Assembly: GCF_031583145.1 (NCBI RefSeq)
Contig: NZ_CP134050.1
Location: 2,493,501 to 2,557,500, forward strand
Direction: 5' to 3'
Length of the DNA stretch: 64,000 nt
Origin: Brevibacillus brevis
Lineage (GTDB): Bacteria > Bacillota > Bacilli > Brevibacillales > Brevibacillaceae
Each line of letters begins with the position of its first letter. Within the stretch, counting starts at the first letter, position 1. The position numbers were made by a program, and so were the translations under genes. Below the pieces are notes generated by a model. The model was not told the origin of the DNA, ran no database searches, and saw only the letters and a list, made by a program, of their open reading frames with translations. Below are positions 41,947 to 51,112 of this stretch, in pieces.

Positions 41947-42510
41947 ATGAAAATCGTAGGAATCGCCGGAAGCATGAATACCGAATCCACAACCAAGAAG
42001 GCAGTGAACATCGTACTGGAAGCTGCAAAGGCTGCGGGAGCAGAGACTCAGCTCATCCATTTGGCTGAATGGCCAATGCCTGTATACGACGACCGCGAAG
42101 ACACCTCGACCTACCCGGAGGTCGTGCATCGCTTTGTTAAAACCATTTCGGAGGCGGATGGCCTGGTCATTGGCTCGCCGGAATACCACGGGACACTTAC
42201 AGGCGCACTGAAAAACAGCCTGGATTTCCTGGAAGGCCGCCATTTGCGTGACAAGCAGGTAGCGATCATCGGAGTGGCGGGAGGCAGTATGGGTGCGACG
42301 AACACCGTCAATACGCTGCAACTGATCATGCGCAATCTTCACGCCTGGCCGCTCCCTGCAAGTCCGAGCATTCCGAGCGCCTACAACGCGTTTGCTGCGG
42401 ACGGCAAGCTGAAGGACGAGAGGCTGCAAGCCAGACTGGAACAGTTGGGGGAACAGCTCGTCCAATACGTGGAAGCCATGAGCGTGAAATTGGAAAAACA
42501 AGTCCAGTAA
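41947..42510 (+). CDS. NADPH-dependent FMN reductase
   Basis: 187-residue flavodoxin-like protein. GSMNTESTTKKAV near residues 8-20 binds FMN phosphate, and GSPEYHGTLTGALKNSLDFLE near 77 is the diagnostic block of the NADPH-dependent FMN reductase/azoreductase family. Electron acceptor could be flavin, quinone or metal. RBS GAGGTGG precedes ATG 41947, and a sigma-A type promoter lies upstream. It stands alone; mntR follows about 100 bp later. Confidence 0.9.
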   Translation: MKIVGIAGSMNTESTTKKAVNIVLEAAKAAGAETQLIHLAEWPMPVYDDREDTSTYPEVVHRFVKTISEADGLVIGSPEYHGTLTGALKNSLDFLEGRHLRDKQVAIIGVAGGSMGATNTVNTLQLIMRNLHAWPLPASPSIPSAYNAFAADGKLKDERLQARLEQLGEQLVQYVEAMSVKLEKQVQ

Positions 42511-42609
42511 GGCACGTTTCTCTTGCAAATGGTTTTCATTACGAGGTATTATATTTCTACGTGCTTTTTTCTAAGACGTCAGAAATACGGTTTGAAATGA
42601 GGGGTTCAC

Positions 42610-43038
42610 ATGCCGACGCCGAGCATGGAAGACTATTTGGAACGCATTTACAGCTTAATTGAAGAAAAGGGCTATGCTCGAGTCTCCGATATTGCTGAAG
42701 CGTTGGAAGTACATCCCTCTTCGGTTACGAAGATGGTACAAAAACTGGACAAAGACAAGTATCTCGTCTACGAGAAGTACCGTGGCCTGGTCTTGACGAC
42801 GAAGGGCAAAAAGATTGGCAAGCGGCTCGTGGATCGTCATAGCCTGCTGGAGGAATTCATGCGGGTGATTGGCGTGGATGAAGAACATATCTATCAGGAC
42901 GTGGAAGGGATCGAGCACCATCTAAGCTGGGAATCGATCACCTGCTTGGAATATCTCGTGCAGTATTTTCAGGCTGATCCGAACCGGATGGAAGAGCTGC
43001 GGCGCATCCGTCTGGAAGACGAACAAAAAGAAGAATAG
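42610..43038 (+). CDS. mntR: Manganese-responsive repressor MntR
   Basis: 142-residue DtxR-family repressor; with Mn2+ it shuts off manganese uptake genes. Winged HTH near the N-terminus ([44 protein letters not shown]), and a metal site contributed by the Asp of MEDYL (near residue 8), His in [10 protein letters not shown], and EGIEHHLS. Length equals B. subtilis MntR. ATG 42610 follows GAGGGG. B. subtilis has it next to lipM; here unrelated genes sit between. Confidence 0.95.
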   Translation: MPTPSMEDYLERIYSLIEEKGYARVSDIAEALEVHPSSVTKMVQKLDKDKYLVYEKYRGLVLTTKGKKIGKRLVDRHSLLEEFMRVIGVDEEHIYQDVEGIEHHLSWESITCLEYLVQYFQADPNRMEELRRIRLEDEQKEE

Positions 43039-43051
43039 CAAGATTCCCAAG

Positions 43052-43079
43052 ACGCAAGCCGGCCAGGCTTGCGTTTTTC
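43052..43079 (+). terminator. Terminator of mntR
   Basis: ACGCAAGCC / GGCTTGCGT stem (43052-43060 and 43066-43074) followed by TTTTC, 13 bp after the mntR stop. Confidence 0.85.
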
Positions 43080-43157
43080 TGTGTCGTAACGGAAAAGCTG
43101 TCGCCCTATATTTGATAAGGAGGCGAAAACACAGCGCTGTCGCAGGGGGAGATAGGG

Positions 43158-44087
43158 ATGAAAGCGGACGCAGTCTTTGAAGGTGGCGGAGTCAAGGGAA
43201 TCGCTTTTATCGGAGCCTTGCAGGTGATGGAGGAGCACGGATACACATGGGAAAAGCTGGCGGGCACCTCGGCGGGCTCCATCGTGGCGGCACTGCTTTG
43301 CGCAGGGTATACGAGCCGTGAGCTCAAACCGATTTTTGAGGAACTGGACTACTTGCATTTTTTGCAGCGGAAAGGCTTGGGGCGCCTTCCCTTGATCGGT
43401 CCGTTGTTCGAGCTGATGGTGCACGAGGGAATCTTTCGCGCCGATCGGCTAGAGCTGTTCGTAGAGGGGCTCTTGCTGCGAAAGGGGATTCGCACGTTCG
43501 GAGACTTGCCCGCAGGAAAGCTCCGAATTGTCGCTTCCGATGTCACGGCAGGCAAAATGCTGGTGCTGCCGGACGATCTTCCCCAATACGACATCGTTCC
43601 GGAAGAGTTCCCCGTCGCAAGGGCGGTACGCATGTCCGCATCGATTCCATTCTTTTTCCAACCGGCCGTGCTGCGCAGCGAGAGCAAAGTACACTACATT
43701 GTGGATGGAGCCCTCCTCAGCAACTATCCCGTCTGGCTGTTTGACGTACCGGGCAAACCGCAGTGGCCGACGATCGGCTTTCGGCTGCACGACAGCCAGT
43801 CGAAGGCCGAGGAGGCGCACATTCGTGGACTGTTCTCTTTCACTCGCGGCCTGCTTGTGACGATGCTCGATGCGCATGACAGGTTCTACGTAGAAAAGGC
43901 GAATGCGGTTCGGACGATCTTTATTCATACGTTTGGAGTTCGCACCACGCAGTTTCAGATGCCGCTCGAACTGCGCCAGCGATTGTTCACATCCGGTGAA
44001 GAGTCTGCCAGACGTTTTCTGGCCACATGGAATTTCGACGAGTATGTCAAAGTGTTTCGCACGACCTCACCCAAATATCTCGTCTGA
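43158..44087 (+). CDS. yqhO: Patatin-like phospholipase
   Basis: 309-residue patatin-family esterase with the Ser-Asp dyad: oxyanion block FEGGGVKGIAF, nucleophile elbow GTSAG (Ser near residue 38), and the Asp in VDGALLSNYP (near residue 183). Corresponds by position to B. subtilis yqhO, between mntR and yqhP. Substrate is probably a phospholipid or acyl ester; this is family inference. ATG 43158 follows GGGGGAGATAGG. A terminator follows at 44105. Confidence 0.9.
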   Translation: MKADAVFEGGGVKGIAFIGALQVMEEHGYTWEKLAGTSAGSIVAALLCAGYTSRELKPIFEELDYLHFLQRKGLGRLPLIGPLFELMVHEGIFRADRLELFVEGLLLRKGIRTFGDLPAGKLRIVASDVTAGKMLVLPDDLPQYDIVPEEFPVARAVRMSASIPFFFQPAVLRSESKVHYIVDGALLSNYPVWLFDVPGKPQWPTIGFRLHDSQSKAEEAHIRGLFSFTRGLLVTMLDAHDRFYVEKANAVRTIFIHTFGVRTTQFQMPLELRQRLFTSGEESARRFLATWNFDEYVKVFRTTSPKYLV

Positions 44088-44104
44088 TCGTTCCCAAAAC
44101 GCAA

Positions 44105-44138
44105 AACAGGCAGCCGTCGAATGGCCGCCTGTTTTTTT
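44105..44138 (+). terminator. Terminator of yqhO
   Basis: AACAGGCAGCC / GGCCGCCTGTT stem followed by TTTTT, 17 bp after the yqhO stop, in the convergent gap with the yqhP-like gene. Confidence 0.88.
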
Positions 44139-44192
44139 GTACGATTGGAACGGTTGGCTTCGCAGGGGGTTGCCCTGGCATCGCCGGCTGTA

Positions 44193-44540
44193 TCAATTGG
44201 ACATGTTGTTGTGCGAGTTTTGCTCGTCTTGCTTTTGCTTGGACTTGCCTTTGCTGCCGTCAATGACTCGGAAGGGATGATTTTTTCGGGGCTGGTTTTG
44301 CTTTTTGACCGTCTGTCGCAGGGCAGGCGGCTTTGCCTTTGGCGTTTTCGGCTTACGAGGCCCGCCGCTTCGCGGAAAGAAAGCGCCTGTCCGCAAATAG
44401 TTCCGCACCACCATAAAAAGCCCGACAGACAGTCCCAAAATAATCAGCGTATTCACAGGGTCTTTGAGAAACGTCAGCAGAAAACCGTAAATCGCTAGCA
44501 AAAACACAATCAAAATCACTGGCGGAATGCGGCGTAACAT
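44193..44540 (-). CDS. yqhP: YqhP-like membrane protein (SA1362 family)
   Basis: 115 residues: two membrane segments (about 6-27 and 30-48), then a basic Lys/Arg/Pro-rich cytoplasmic tail with KPKTPKAK repeats. It sits between yqhO and yqhQ, where B. subtilis has yqhP (SA1362 family), and shares its topology. Function unknown. Minus-strand AGAGGTGAGG precedes ATG 44540. Confidence 0.75.
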   Translation of the reverse strand: MLRRIPPVILIVFLLAIYGFLLTFLKDPVNTLIILGLSVGLFMVVRNYLRTGAFFPRSGGPRKPKTPKAKPPALRQTVKKQNQPRKNHPFRVIDGSKGKSKQKQDEQNSHNNMSN

Positions 44541-44585
44541 AGGGCCTCACCTCTATGGGATTCAAAAATGCCTCACGTTATCACG

Positions 44586-45521
44586 TTATCCTGTCGTTAC
44601 CATTCTTTCTTGTGCCTGTCTTTGGTCCAGCTCCCGCATTTTCTGGAAAGAGGCGATCGCTACTTCGACCTGGTGGTCTTCCGGCTCGCGGGTCGTGATT
44701 TTTTGCAGCCACAGTCCAGGATAGCCCAGGAAGCGCAGCACCGGGGTGTCGCGCAGCTTGTTCGTAAACTGCAGCACCTCGTAAGAGACGCCCATCACGA
44801 CCGGGAGAAGGACGATGCGTTGCACCACTCTCTCGAGAAGAGAGTCGTACGGAAACAGGGAGTAGATGACGACGCCGACGAACACCGTGAAAATGAGAAA
44901 ACTGCTACCGCACCGATAGTGCAGGGTGGAAAATTTTTGCACATTTTCTACTGTCAATTCTACCCCGGATTCAAACGCATTAATCACTTTATGTTCAGCT
45001 CCGTGATACTGAAAGAGCCTTTTAATGATAGGAGCTTTGGCGATTGCGGTGATGTAGCCGAGCAAGAGGATGATCTTGAATCCGCCCTCTGCCAGCGTCT
45101 GCGGCACCCCGTCCGGCACCCATTTTCCCAGCAGGAATTCCGCGAGAAAGACGGGAACGAGCGTAAACACGAATTTGCCGAACAAGAAGGACAAGACGCC
45201 TACGAGAGCGACACCGAGGACCATCGTCAGTCTGGAAGGGCTCTCGGACACTCCTTCTCCCGACTCCATATTGTATCTCTCTGAAGCGAAGTTGAGATGT
45301 TTGGCTCCATTTGCGCTTGCTTCGATCAGCCCGACGATCCCTCTCAGAAACGGAATTTTTTTCAAGGGAGTAATCCATTTATATTCCGTACGGGGGGCTT
45401 CAAAATACTCGATTTCCTGATTTTTTTTGCGAACGGCTGTTACGGTCATCGTTTTGCCGCCGAACATGACGCCCTCGATGACGGCCTGACCACCGTAATT
45501 GGGTACGATTTGTTGCGCCAA
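44586..45521 (-). CDS. yqhQ: YqhQ, DUF1385 membrane protein
   Basis: 311-residue polytopic protein of the DUF1385 family. Conserved motifs: YGGQAVIEGVMFGG near residue 9, PFLRGIVGLIEA, YHGAEHKVINAFE near 168, and the HYRCGSSFLIF and GYPGLWLQ blocks. Several membrane segments flank these. Function unknown; matched by the same gene order as in B. subtilis. Divergent from the yqhR gene. Confidence 0.92.
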   Translation of the reverse strand: MAQQIVPNYGGQAVIEGVMFGGKTMTVTAVRKKNQEIEYFEAPRTEYKWITPLKKIPFLRGIVGLIEASANGAKHLNFASERYNMESGEGVSESPSRLTMVLGVALVGVLSFLFGKFVFTLVPVFLAEFLLGKWVPDGVPQTLAEGGFKIILLLGYITAIAKAPIIKRLFQYHGAEHKVINAFESGVELTVENVQKFSTLHYRCGSSFLIFTVFVGVVIYSLFPYDSLLERVVQRIVLLPVVMGVSYEVLQFTNKLRDTPVLRFLGYPGLWLQKITTREPEDHQVEVAIASFQKMRELDQRQAQERMVTTG

Positions 45522-45662
45522 CTTGAATCACCATCCTTACTCCCTATATTAACGGAAATAAGGACGCGAGGCTACAAGCAGTTCACAGTCGGGCGAACAA
45601 ATGTCAACAATTAGTGAAAAGCGGATGCAAAGCGCATACTACCAACACGGAGGTGATCGATT

Positions 45663-46166
45663 GTGGAAGTGACCAAAAGGCGAAGAGGGATACGAGGATT
45701 CAGGGCGAGACAGCGTGACCTTGAGCAGAACGAGGTGCGGCAATCGAGCGGTCCAACGTCCCTGAAAAAGTGGCTGGAGCTCGCATGGTGGGGGACGGTC
45801 ATTTGGGGAGTGATCCGCTTGGCGGCGCATTTTCTCAATCTTACGCCGTACGGTTTAGGAGCTTTCGCACGTCCCATTCTGGATGGCGTGGACGAGAATA
45901 CGGCAGCTGCCGTGGGGCTGGGCGCGATGTTTCTGTTTGTGGAGACGCTGCTGGCCACGGCTCTGTTCGCGGTCTTGTTCCAGAGGGTGAGAATCTGGTG
46001 GAGCGGACTGGCGTACGGCGTCGCCATGCTGGCTGTGGCAGGATTTTTCTTTCGGATCGGGAATTGGGAGGTGTCGACCTTGAGCACGGAGGCTGCCTGG
46101 TACGTGTCCTTTGGGCTGTTCGTCGGGATGACGCTGACGCTCGAGCGATCGGACGACCAAGAGTGA
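45663..46166 (+). CDS. yqhR: YqhR membrane protein
   Basis: 167 residues with four membrane segments (about 42-60, 77-95, 110-127, 132-155) and a basic N-terminus. By position, between yqhQ and aroQ, it is YqhR. Start GTG 45663 follows GGAGGTGATC. Function unknown. Reads toward aroQ. Confidence 0.85.
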   Translation: MEVTKRRRGIRGFRARQRDLEQNEVRQSSGPTSLKKWLELAWWGTVIWGVIRLAAHFLNLTPYGLGAFARPILDGVDENTAAAVGLGAMFLFVETLLATALFAVLFQRVRIWWSGLAYGVAMLAVAGFFFRIGNWEVSTLSTEAAWYVSFGLFVGMTLTLERSDDQE

Positions 46167-46344
46167 ATAGCGGGTGAGCCAGACGCTCTGGATGGCTGCG
46201 CCCATCCTTGCTGCGAGCTGCGCGAATGTTGGCAATCTTACGCGAGATCTCTGGTTGAACTCTGTATGGCTTATGGTAAAATGTTTCATTAGTATGAACC
46301 GTTAAAAAAACCTTGATCGATGATTTTCAGGGAGGGAAGAACGA

Positions 46345-46785
46345 ATGGCTTCCATTCTGTTGCTGAATGGTCCCAACCTCAATTTGCTGGGGACGCGGGA
46401 GCCCGGAGTATACGGAAGCGAGACGCTCGAAGACTTGGTCGGAAAACTGAGCAATGTGATGGCCGAGCTGGGCGGCAAGCTGGAGCATCTCCAATCCAAT
46501 CACGAGGGTGATCTGATCGACGCGATTCACAGGGCAAAGGGTGTGCACGACGGGATCCTGATCAATCCAGGGGCGTTTACACACTACAGCTACGCGCTGC
46601 GCGATGCGTTTTCCAGCGTGGCATTGCCCACCATCGAAGTACATATCTCCAATATCCATGCACGCGAAGAGTTTCGCCATCATTCTGTCATCGCCCCGGT
46701 CGTCATCGGCCAAGTAGTCGGACTCGGGATGGACGGCTATGAGTGGGCGCTCCGGGCGCTCGTGCGCAAAATCGGGAAAAAGTAA
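46345..46785 (+). CDS. aroQ: 3-dehydroquinate dehydratase, type II
   Basis: 146-residue type II enzyme of the shikimate pathway. N-terminal [19 protein letters not shown] holds the catalytic Tyr and Arg region, with [21 protein letters not shown] and [17 protein letters not shown] following; the Asn, His and Arg of the active site are present. GGAGGGAAG lies 6 bases before ATG 46345. Type II dodecamers have about 145-150 residues, as here. Confidence 0.96.
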   Translation: MASILLLNGPNLNLLGTREPGVYGSETLEDLVGKLSNVMAELGGKLEHLQSNHEGDLIDAIHRAKGVHDGILINPGAFTHYSYALRDAFSSVALPTIEVHISNIHAREEFRHHSVIAPVVIGQVVGLGMDGYEWALRALVRKIGKK

Positions 46786-46823
46786 GGCGGCAAAATCAAG
46801 GGGAAAATAGGGAGGTTGCAGTC

Positions 46824-47894
46824 ATGAAACAGCGTTTGGACAAATTGCGCGAAGCTTTGGCAAGCCTGGGTGCGGATGCACTGATTACGGAGAAAGCAGA
46901 GAACCGGTTTTACCTCAGCGGATTTACAGGCTCCACCGGCTGGGTGGTCGTCACCGAAAAAGAGGCGTTCCTCGTCACCGATTTCCGCTATGTCGAACAA
47001 GCGACAGAGCAGGCTCCCGATTTTACCGTGGTGAACAATGAGCGCAAAGCCGTCGAGGCGATCGCAAAGCTGCTCGGAGAAAAAGGGGTCAAAAGGCTGG
47101 CATTCGAAAGCTCCGTCTCTTTCCAGACGTATCAAGAATGGAGCAGAGCCTTCGATGGTGTTGAACTGATCGCGACCAGCGGCCTGCTGGAAAAGATCCG
47201 TATGATCAAAGACGAGTCTGAGATGGCCATCATTCGCGAAGCGGTGCGAATTGCAGAAGCGGGTTTTGCGCATATTCAAGGATATATCAAGCCGGGCGTG
47301 CGTGAAGAAGACGTGGCACTGGAGCTGGAGTTCTTCATGCGCAAGCAAGGAGCGACCGGCTCGGCCTTTGATATGATCGTCGCTTCCGGCCCGCGCGGAG
47401 CGTTGCCGCATGGCCGCGCAAGCGAAAAAGTGATACAGGCAGGCGAAATGGTGACGCTGGATTTCGGAGCGGCATACAAAGGGTACAACTCGGATATTAC
47501 ACGAACTTTGGCTGTCGGGGAACCGAGCCCGAAAATGAAGGAAATCTACGACATCGTCCTGCGGGCGCACTACGCCGGGGTTGAGGCACTGAAACCAGGA
47601 GTCACGGCGAAGGCTGCCGATGCGGCTACGCGCGATCTCATCGCTGCTGCCGGCTACGGGGACTGCTATGGCCATAGCGCGGGACACGGCCTTGGTCTGG
47701 AAGTTCACGAGATCCCTGGGCTGTCCACTGTGAGCACTTTTGTGCTAGAGCCGGGAATGCTAGTCACGATGGAGCCTGGCATCTACGTCAGCGGTTTGGG
47801 TGGCGTTCGGATCGAAGACGACGTGCTGATCACAGCAGACGGCCACGAGGTCCTGAACAAGTCCACGAAAGAGTTGATCATTTTGCCGGTGTAA
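46824..47894 (+). CDS. yqhT: Xaa-Pro aminopeptidase family (YqhT)
   Basis: 356-residue M24 peptidase with a pita-bread catalytic domain (about 130-356). Metal ligands are visible: DFGAAYKGYNSDITR (two Asp), GHSAGHGLGLEVHE (His), MEPGIY (Glu) and GGVRIEDDVLI (Glu). Creatinase-like N-terminal domain (about 1-125). It should cleave X-Pro dipeptides. ATG 46824 follows GGGAGG. Order aroQ-yqhT-efp is as in B. subtilis. Confidence 0.94.
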   Translation: MKQRLDKLREALASLGADALITEKAENRFYLSGFTGSTGWVVVTEKEAFLVTDFRYVEQATEQAPDFTVVNNERKAVEAIAKLLGEKGVKRLAFESSVSFQTYQEWSRAFDGVELIATSGLLEKIRMIKDESEMAIIREAVRIAEAGFAHIQGYIKPGVREEDVALELEFFMRKQGATGSAFDMIVASGPRGALPHGRASEKVIQAGEMVTLDFGAAYKGYNSDITRTLAVGEPSPKMKEIYDIVLRAHYAGVEALKPGVTAKAADAATRDLIAAAGYGDCYGHSAGHGLGLEVHEIPGLSTVSTFVLEPGMLVTMEPGIYVSGLGGVRIEDDVLITADGHEVLNKSTKELIILPV

Positions 47895-47935
47895 TTTATA
47901 CTATTTCTGTTATCGATTGATTTGGGAGGACTATC

Positions 47936-48493
47936 ATGATCTCTGTGAACGATTTTCGGACAGGTTTGACGATCGAAGTGGACGGCAACATTTACACGGT
48001 ACTTGAGTTTCAACACGTGAAACCAGGAAAAGGTGCGGCGTTCGTTCGCTCCAAACTGCGCAACCTGCGCAACGGAAATACCACTGAAATGACCTTCCGC
48101 GGCGGTGAGAAAGTAAACCCTGCGCGGATCGAGACCAGCACCATGCAATACCTGTACGCTAGCGGCGATGATTACACCTTCATGAATACCGAAACGTATG
48201 AGCAAATGACGTTCACCCGCAGCCAAATCGAGCGGGAACTGCGTTTCCTCAAGGAAAACATGAATGTGCAAATCATGCAGTACAACGGAGAAACCATCGG
48301 GATTCAGCTGCCAAACACAGTTGAACTCGTGGTAACCGAGTGCGAGCCAGGTGTGAAAGGCGACACCGCTTCCAACGTAACCAAAAAAGCAACGTTGGAA
48401 ACCGGCTTTGTGGTAAACGTACCGCTCTTCGTAGAAGAAGGCGAGCGTTTGATCATCGATACTCGTACGGAAGCATACGTTTCCCGCGCGTAA
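47936..48493 (+). CDS. efp: Elongation factor P
   Basis: 185-residue EF-P, which frees ribosomes stalled at polyproline stretches. [15 protein letters not shown] near residues 29-43 carries the conserved tip Lys32 that is modified in many bacteria, with [22 protein letters not shown] at the C-terminus. Length is canonical. GGGAGG precedes ATG 47936. A bidirectional terminator follows. Confidence 0.97.
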   Translation: MISVNDFRTGLTIEVDGNIYTVLEFQHVKPGKGAAFVRSKLRNLRNGNTTEMTFRGGEKVNPARIETSTMQYLYASGDDYTFMNTETYEQMTFTRSQIERELRFLKENMNVQIMQYNGETIGIQLPNTVELVVTECEPGVKGDTASNVTKKATLETGFVVNVPLFVEEGERLIIDTRTEAYVSRA

Positions 48494-48523
48494 CCGCAAT
48501 TGTTGTCCGCTTTGACCGTATAA

Positions 48524-48560
48524 AAAAGGCAGTGCCCGATAAACAGGGTGCTGCCTTTTT
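48524..48560. terminator. Bidirectional terminator
   Basis: AAAAGGCAGTGCCC / GGGTGCTGCCTTTT stem, with T-run on both strands. It ends efp and the convergent DUF441 gene. Confidence 0.9.
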
Positions 48561-48571
48561 GCATGTGGTCG

Positions 48572-49039
48572 TCAGCGGCCGCCCAGCCACTCCCACAGTT
48601 TGAGTACGAATGCCGTGATTCCGGCCGCCATGAGCGGCCCGACCGGAATGCCGCGCAAGAAGACGATGCCGATGATCGATCCGAGCACCAAGCCCACGAT
48701 CATGTGCGGTTCGGTTCGCAGCAAATCAAGGCCTTTGCCGTTCATCCACGTGGCGAGGGCGCCGCCGGCCAGCGCAGTCAAGCCGACAACGGTCGTAAAG
48801 AGAGGAGTCACGTCTTTCCACGAAATCTTCTCGCTGGCGAACGGGACGAGGACGGAGATGGTCAAAAACAGCAGTCCCAGCTCAAGTCCTCGTCTCTCCA
48901 CCGTGGGGAAAAACCGCTCCAGCGCCGTCAGCTTGAGCACCAGCAGGATGCTTGCGGCAGTGGCGATGATCGGTGAACGGCCGATTAACCCTATGACGAT
49001 CAGGATAACGAGCATCACTTCTCCAGACATCATTGGCAT
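48572..49039 (-). CDS. DUF441 membrane protein (UPF0756)
   Basis: 155-residue protein with four or five membrane segments matching the DUF441/UPF0756 family (YtwI-like): [30 protein letters not shown] and GRTPxIATA-type sequences ([14 protein letters not shown]). Function unknown. ATG 49039 with GGAG about 9 bases upstream is preferred to TTG 49045. Neighbouring comB is on the same strand. Confidence 0.88.
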   Translation of the reverse strand: MPMMSGEVMLVILIVIGLIGRSPIIATAASILLVLKLTALERFFPTVERRGLELGLLFLTISVLVPFASEKISWKDVTPLFTTVVGLTALAGGALATWMNGKGLDLLRTEPHMIVGLVLGSIIGIVFLRGIPVGPLMAAGITAFVLKLWEWLGGR

Positions 49040-49072
49040 CTTCAAAACTCCTGTCCCTGTTCTCTTCTCACT

Positions 49073-49789
49073 TTATGAGACAAGGTGTGGGAGTATGCGT
49101 TTCTCCTTGACGTACGGAACGATGCGATACCGATCGATCTGGGCACAGTAGCGGACATCGTCCTCGAAGTGGTACTGCATGAGACGTTTTCCCGTCGTCG
49201 TATGTGGCATCAGCTCGCCTACTCGGCCCGCGAAGTAAAGATAGCTCGCTTTCAAGGCTTCCCCCAAGTCACAGGCGTGAAAATGAGGGGATTTTTGCTG
49301 CGCCGACGCGATCATCAGCCCGGCGGCGAGGCCGTCCTCCAGGGCGAATTCCGACCTCGTGCCTGCACAGTACAGCGTGATGTCCAAATTGTAGGTCAAG
49401 GCGTGGGTAATGCAGGCCGTCGCATTGAGAAAGCAGCCGATCAACAGGGAGTGGGCGCGCTCGGCCTTCTGAATCGCCCGGGTCCCGTTGGTCGTGGTCA
49501 AAATGAGCTGCTTGCCTGTCTTGCTGCGTGCGGCGATCTCCGTGGGTGAATTGTTGCAATCAAAGTCGGGTATTTTGCGACAATGCCTTTCGCCAGCCAG
49601 TATGCAGTCGGCGGCCCGCAGAGAATTCGCTTGACCAATCGTCTCGACGGGAACGACGGACAAAAATCCGCTGCCGAGAGCTGTCACGATCGTGCTGGAA
49701 GCCCGTAGGACATCGATGACAATCACGACATGGTTGCTGATTTGATCAAACCGGATTTCCTCCACAGTCGGCACTACCTCTATTCGCAC
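49073..49789 (-). CDS. comB: 2-phosphosulfolactate phosphatase
   Basis: 238-residue ComB-family phosphatase that removes phosphate from 2-phospho-3-sulfolactate to give sulfolactate. Motifs: VVIVIDVLRASSTI near 22 (metal-binding Asp), TTNGTRAI, and CAGTRSEFALEDGLAAG. GTG 49789 (GGGGAGG about 8 bases upstream) overlaps the comA stop by 10 bp, so the two are translationally coupled. B. subtilis YitC is the counterpart; in that organism sulfolactate accumulates in spores. Confidence 0.9.
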   Translation of the reverse strand: MRIEVVPTVEEIRFDQISNHVVIVIDVLRASSTIVTALGSGFLSVVPVETIGQANSLRAADCILAGERHCRKIPDFDCNNSPTEIAARSKTGKQLILTTTNGTRAIQKAERAHSLLIGCFLNATACITHALTYNLDITLYCAGTRSEFALEDGLAAGLMIASAQQKSPHFHACDLGEALKASYLYFAGRVGELMPHTTTGKRLMQYHFEDDVRYCAQIDRYRIVPYVKEKRILPHLVS

Positions 49790-50601
49790 CCCGACAACCT
49801 CCCCGCGTCCATGATCGCGGCCGTATCGCCCCGCAAGCCCCGGCGCAGCGTCTCGACGGACAGGACGTCCGTGTAGCTGATGTTTCCCAGGTTTACGTCG
49901 CTGCCGAGGGTGCAGATCAGGCTGACTTGCTGTTCCTTTTGCGGCGCTTCCCAAATGAGCCTGCTCGCCTGTTCGCCTGCCGCGCTGGCGATCTCCCGGA
50001 CGAATCCGCAGTCCGCACAGCCATTCTTGTCAAAAATCCCAACCGTGCCGCTTTCGCGTGCCTCGACGATGACATGGCTGGCTCCTGCCGCCAGATCCGC
50101 CTGCAGCGTCTCCAGCAGCTCATCGAGTTCTGTACGGTAATCCGCCGCTTTCTTTCCCACCTCGGTATAGACGATCAAGCCCGCATCGACACCAGCGGCA
50201 ATCGCTTCCCGCCGCTCTTTGCGGCTCAGCGGAAAAGTGCCGTCGGATATTTCCACGGCGTTGAACCCGGCTGCTTTGATCGAGTTCATGTAGGCCGTGG
50301 CCGAGGATTGGCGCAGGGCAATTTCAAAAAACGTTCCGCCGGGCATGATGTGCAGCCCGTGCTGGACGGCGAGTGTCAGTTTATGCCTCAGGAGTTCGTT
50401 TGAATAGAGCGCTGCCGTGCCAAAACCTAATTTGTATATGTCGAAATAAGAAGCCGCCAATTCCAGCAAATCGCGATAGGCGCCAAGTCCGACGCCTTTG
50501 TCGATGACCATGGTGAGTCCCTTGGTTCGCGGCTTTTCTCTGAGTTGCCCGGACGGGTTGACCCAACCCGCGGGCAAGGAGGGATGGTCGCAATCTAGCA
50601 T
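49780..50601 (-). CDS. comA: Phosphosulfolactate synthase
   Basis: 273-residue ComA-family enzyme that adds sulfite to phosphoenolpyruvate, giving phosphosulfolactate. Motifs: DKGVGLGAYRDLLELAASYFDIYKLGFGTAALY, MPGGTFFEIAL, GFNAVEISDGTFPLSRKERREAI and HVIVEARESGTVGIFDKNG. Start could also be ATG 50616. It precedes comB in transcription. The pair makes sulfolactate, which B. subtilis spores store; the same genes also open the coenzyme M pathway, but later CoM enzymes are not seen here. Confidence 0.9.
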   Translation of the reverse strand: MLDCDHPSLPAGWVNPSGQLREKPRTKGLTMVIDKGVGLGAYRDLLELAASYFDIYKLGFGTAALYSNELLRHKLTLAVQHGLHIMPGGTFFEIALRQSSATAYMNSIKAAGFNAVEISDGTFPLSRKERREAIAAGVDAGLIVYTEVGKKAADYRTELDELLETLQADLAAGASHVIVEARESGTVGIFDKNGCADCGFVREIASAAGEQASRLIWEAPQKEQQVSLICTLGSDVNLGNISYTDVLSVETLRRGLRGDTAAIMDAGRLSGCE

Positions 50602-50762
50602 AGGCTGTTTCCTCATTTCTTCTGGGCGTATGGTGCAGTGTATGCCCAGACCCGTGCATGAGTGAAGGGCATCGCCCGCAGATGGGCGGAGGGCGGCTGT
50701 CCAAAGAAGTGCTGAAACGGTGGGGTACAGGCATAGAGTGGCAAAGAGGGGGGACGAGGCGT

Positions 50763-51026
50763 ATGTGGGAAAAAGCAATTTTGGGAATGGCTGTGCTGAG
50801 AATGCTATCAGGCAGTGTGGAAATACTGGCTGCCCTGTTGATTTTGAAAGTAAACGAAGTGGAAAAGGCCCTCTTGATCAATTCCGGTCTGGCAATTGTA
50901 GGGCCCATCATCTTGATCTCCACCACGACTATCGGCCTGCTAGGCATCTCGGACCGTGTCAGCTTTGCCAAAATCGCCTGGATTTTGGTCGGGATCACCT
51001 GCATTTTGATCGGCGTCCGCAAATGA
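50763..51026 (+). CDS. yqhV: YqhV family protein
   Basis: 87-residue membrane protein with three membrane segments, matching YqhV: VLRMLSGSVEILAALLILKVNEVEKALLINSGLAIVGP. ATG 50763 is preferred to the upstream GTG because of GAGGGGGGACGAGG about 8 bases before it. In B. subtilis yqhV lies just before spoIIIAA, as here apart from one gene. Function unknown. Confidence 0.9.
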   Translation: MWEKAILGMAVLRMLSGSVEILAALLILKVNEVEKALLINSGLAIVGPIILISTTTIGLLGISDRVSFAKIAWILVGITCILIGVRK

Positions 51027-51112
51027 TTCTCTGGAGATTCCTTCCACTGTTACCATCGCCCGCTTTTGGGAAGGTTATAGAAAGGAATCGGACATTAAAG
51101 GAGGGGATTGAT

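Noticed and set aside
46737..47708. 323-codon minus-strand frame opposite yqhT
   Set aside because: Antisense shadow.
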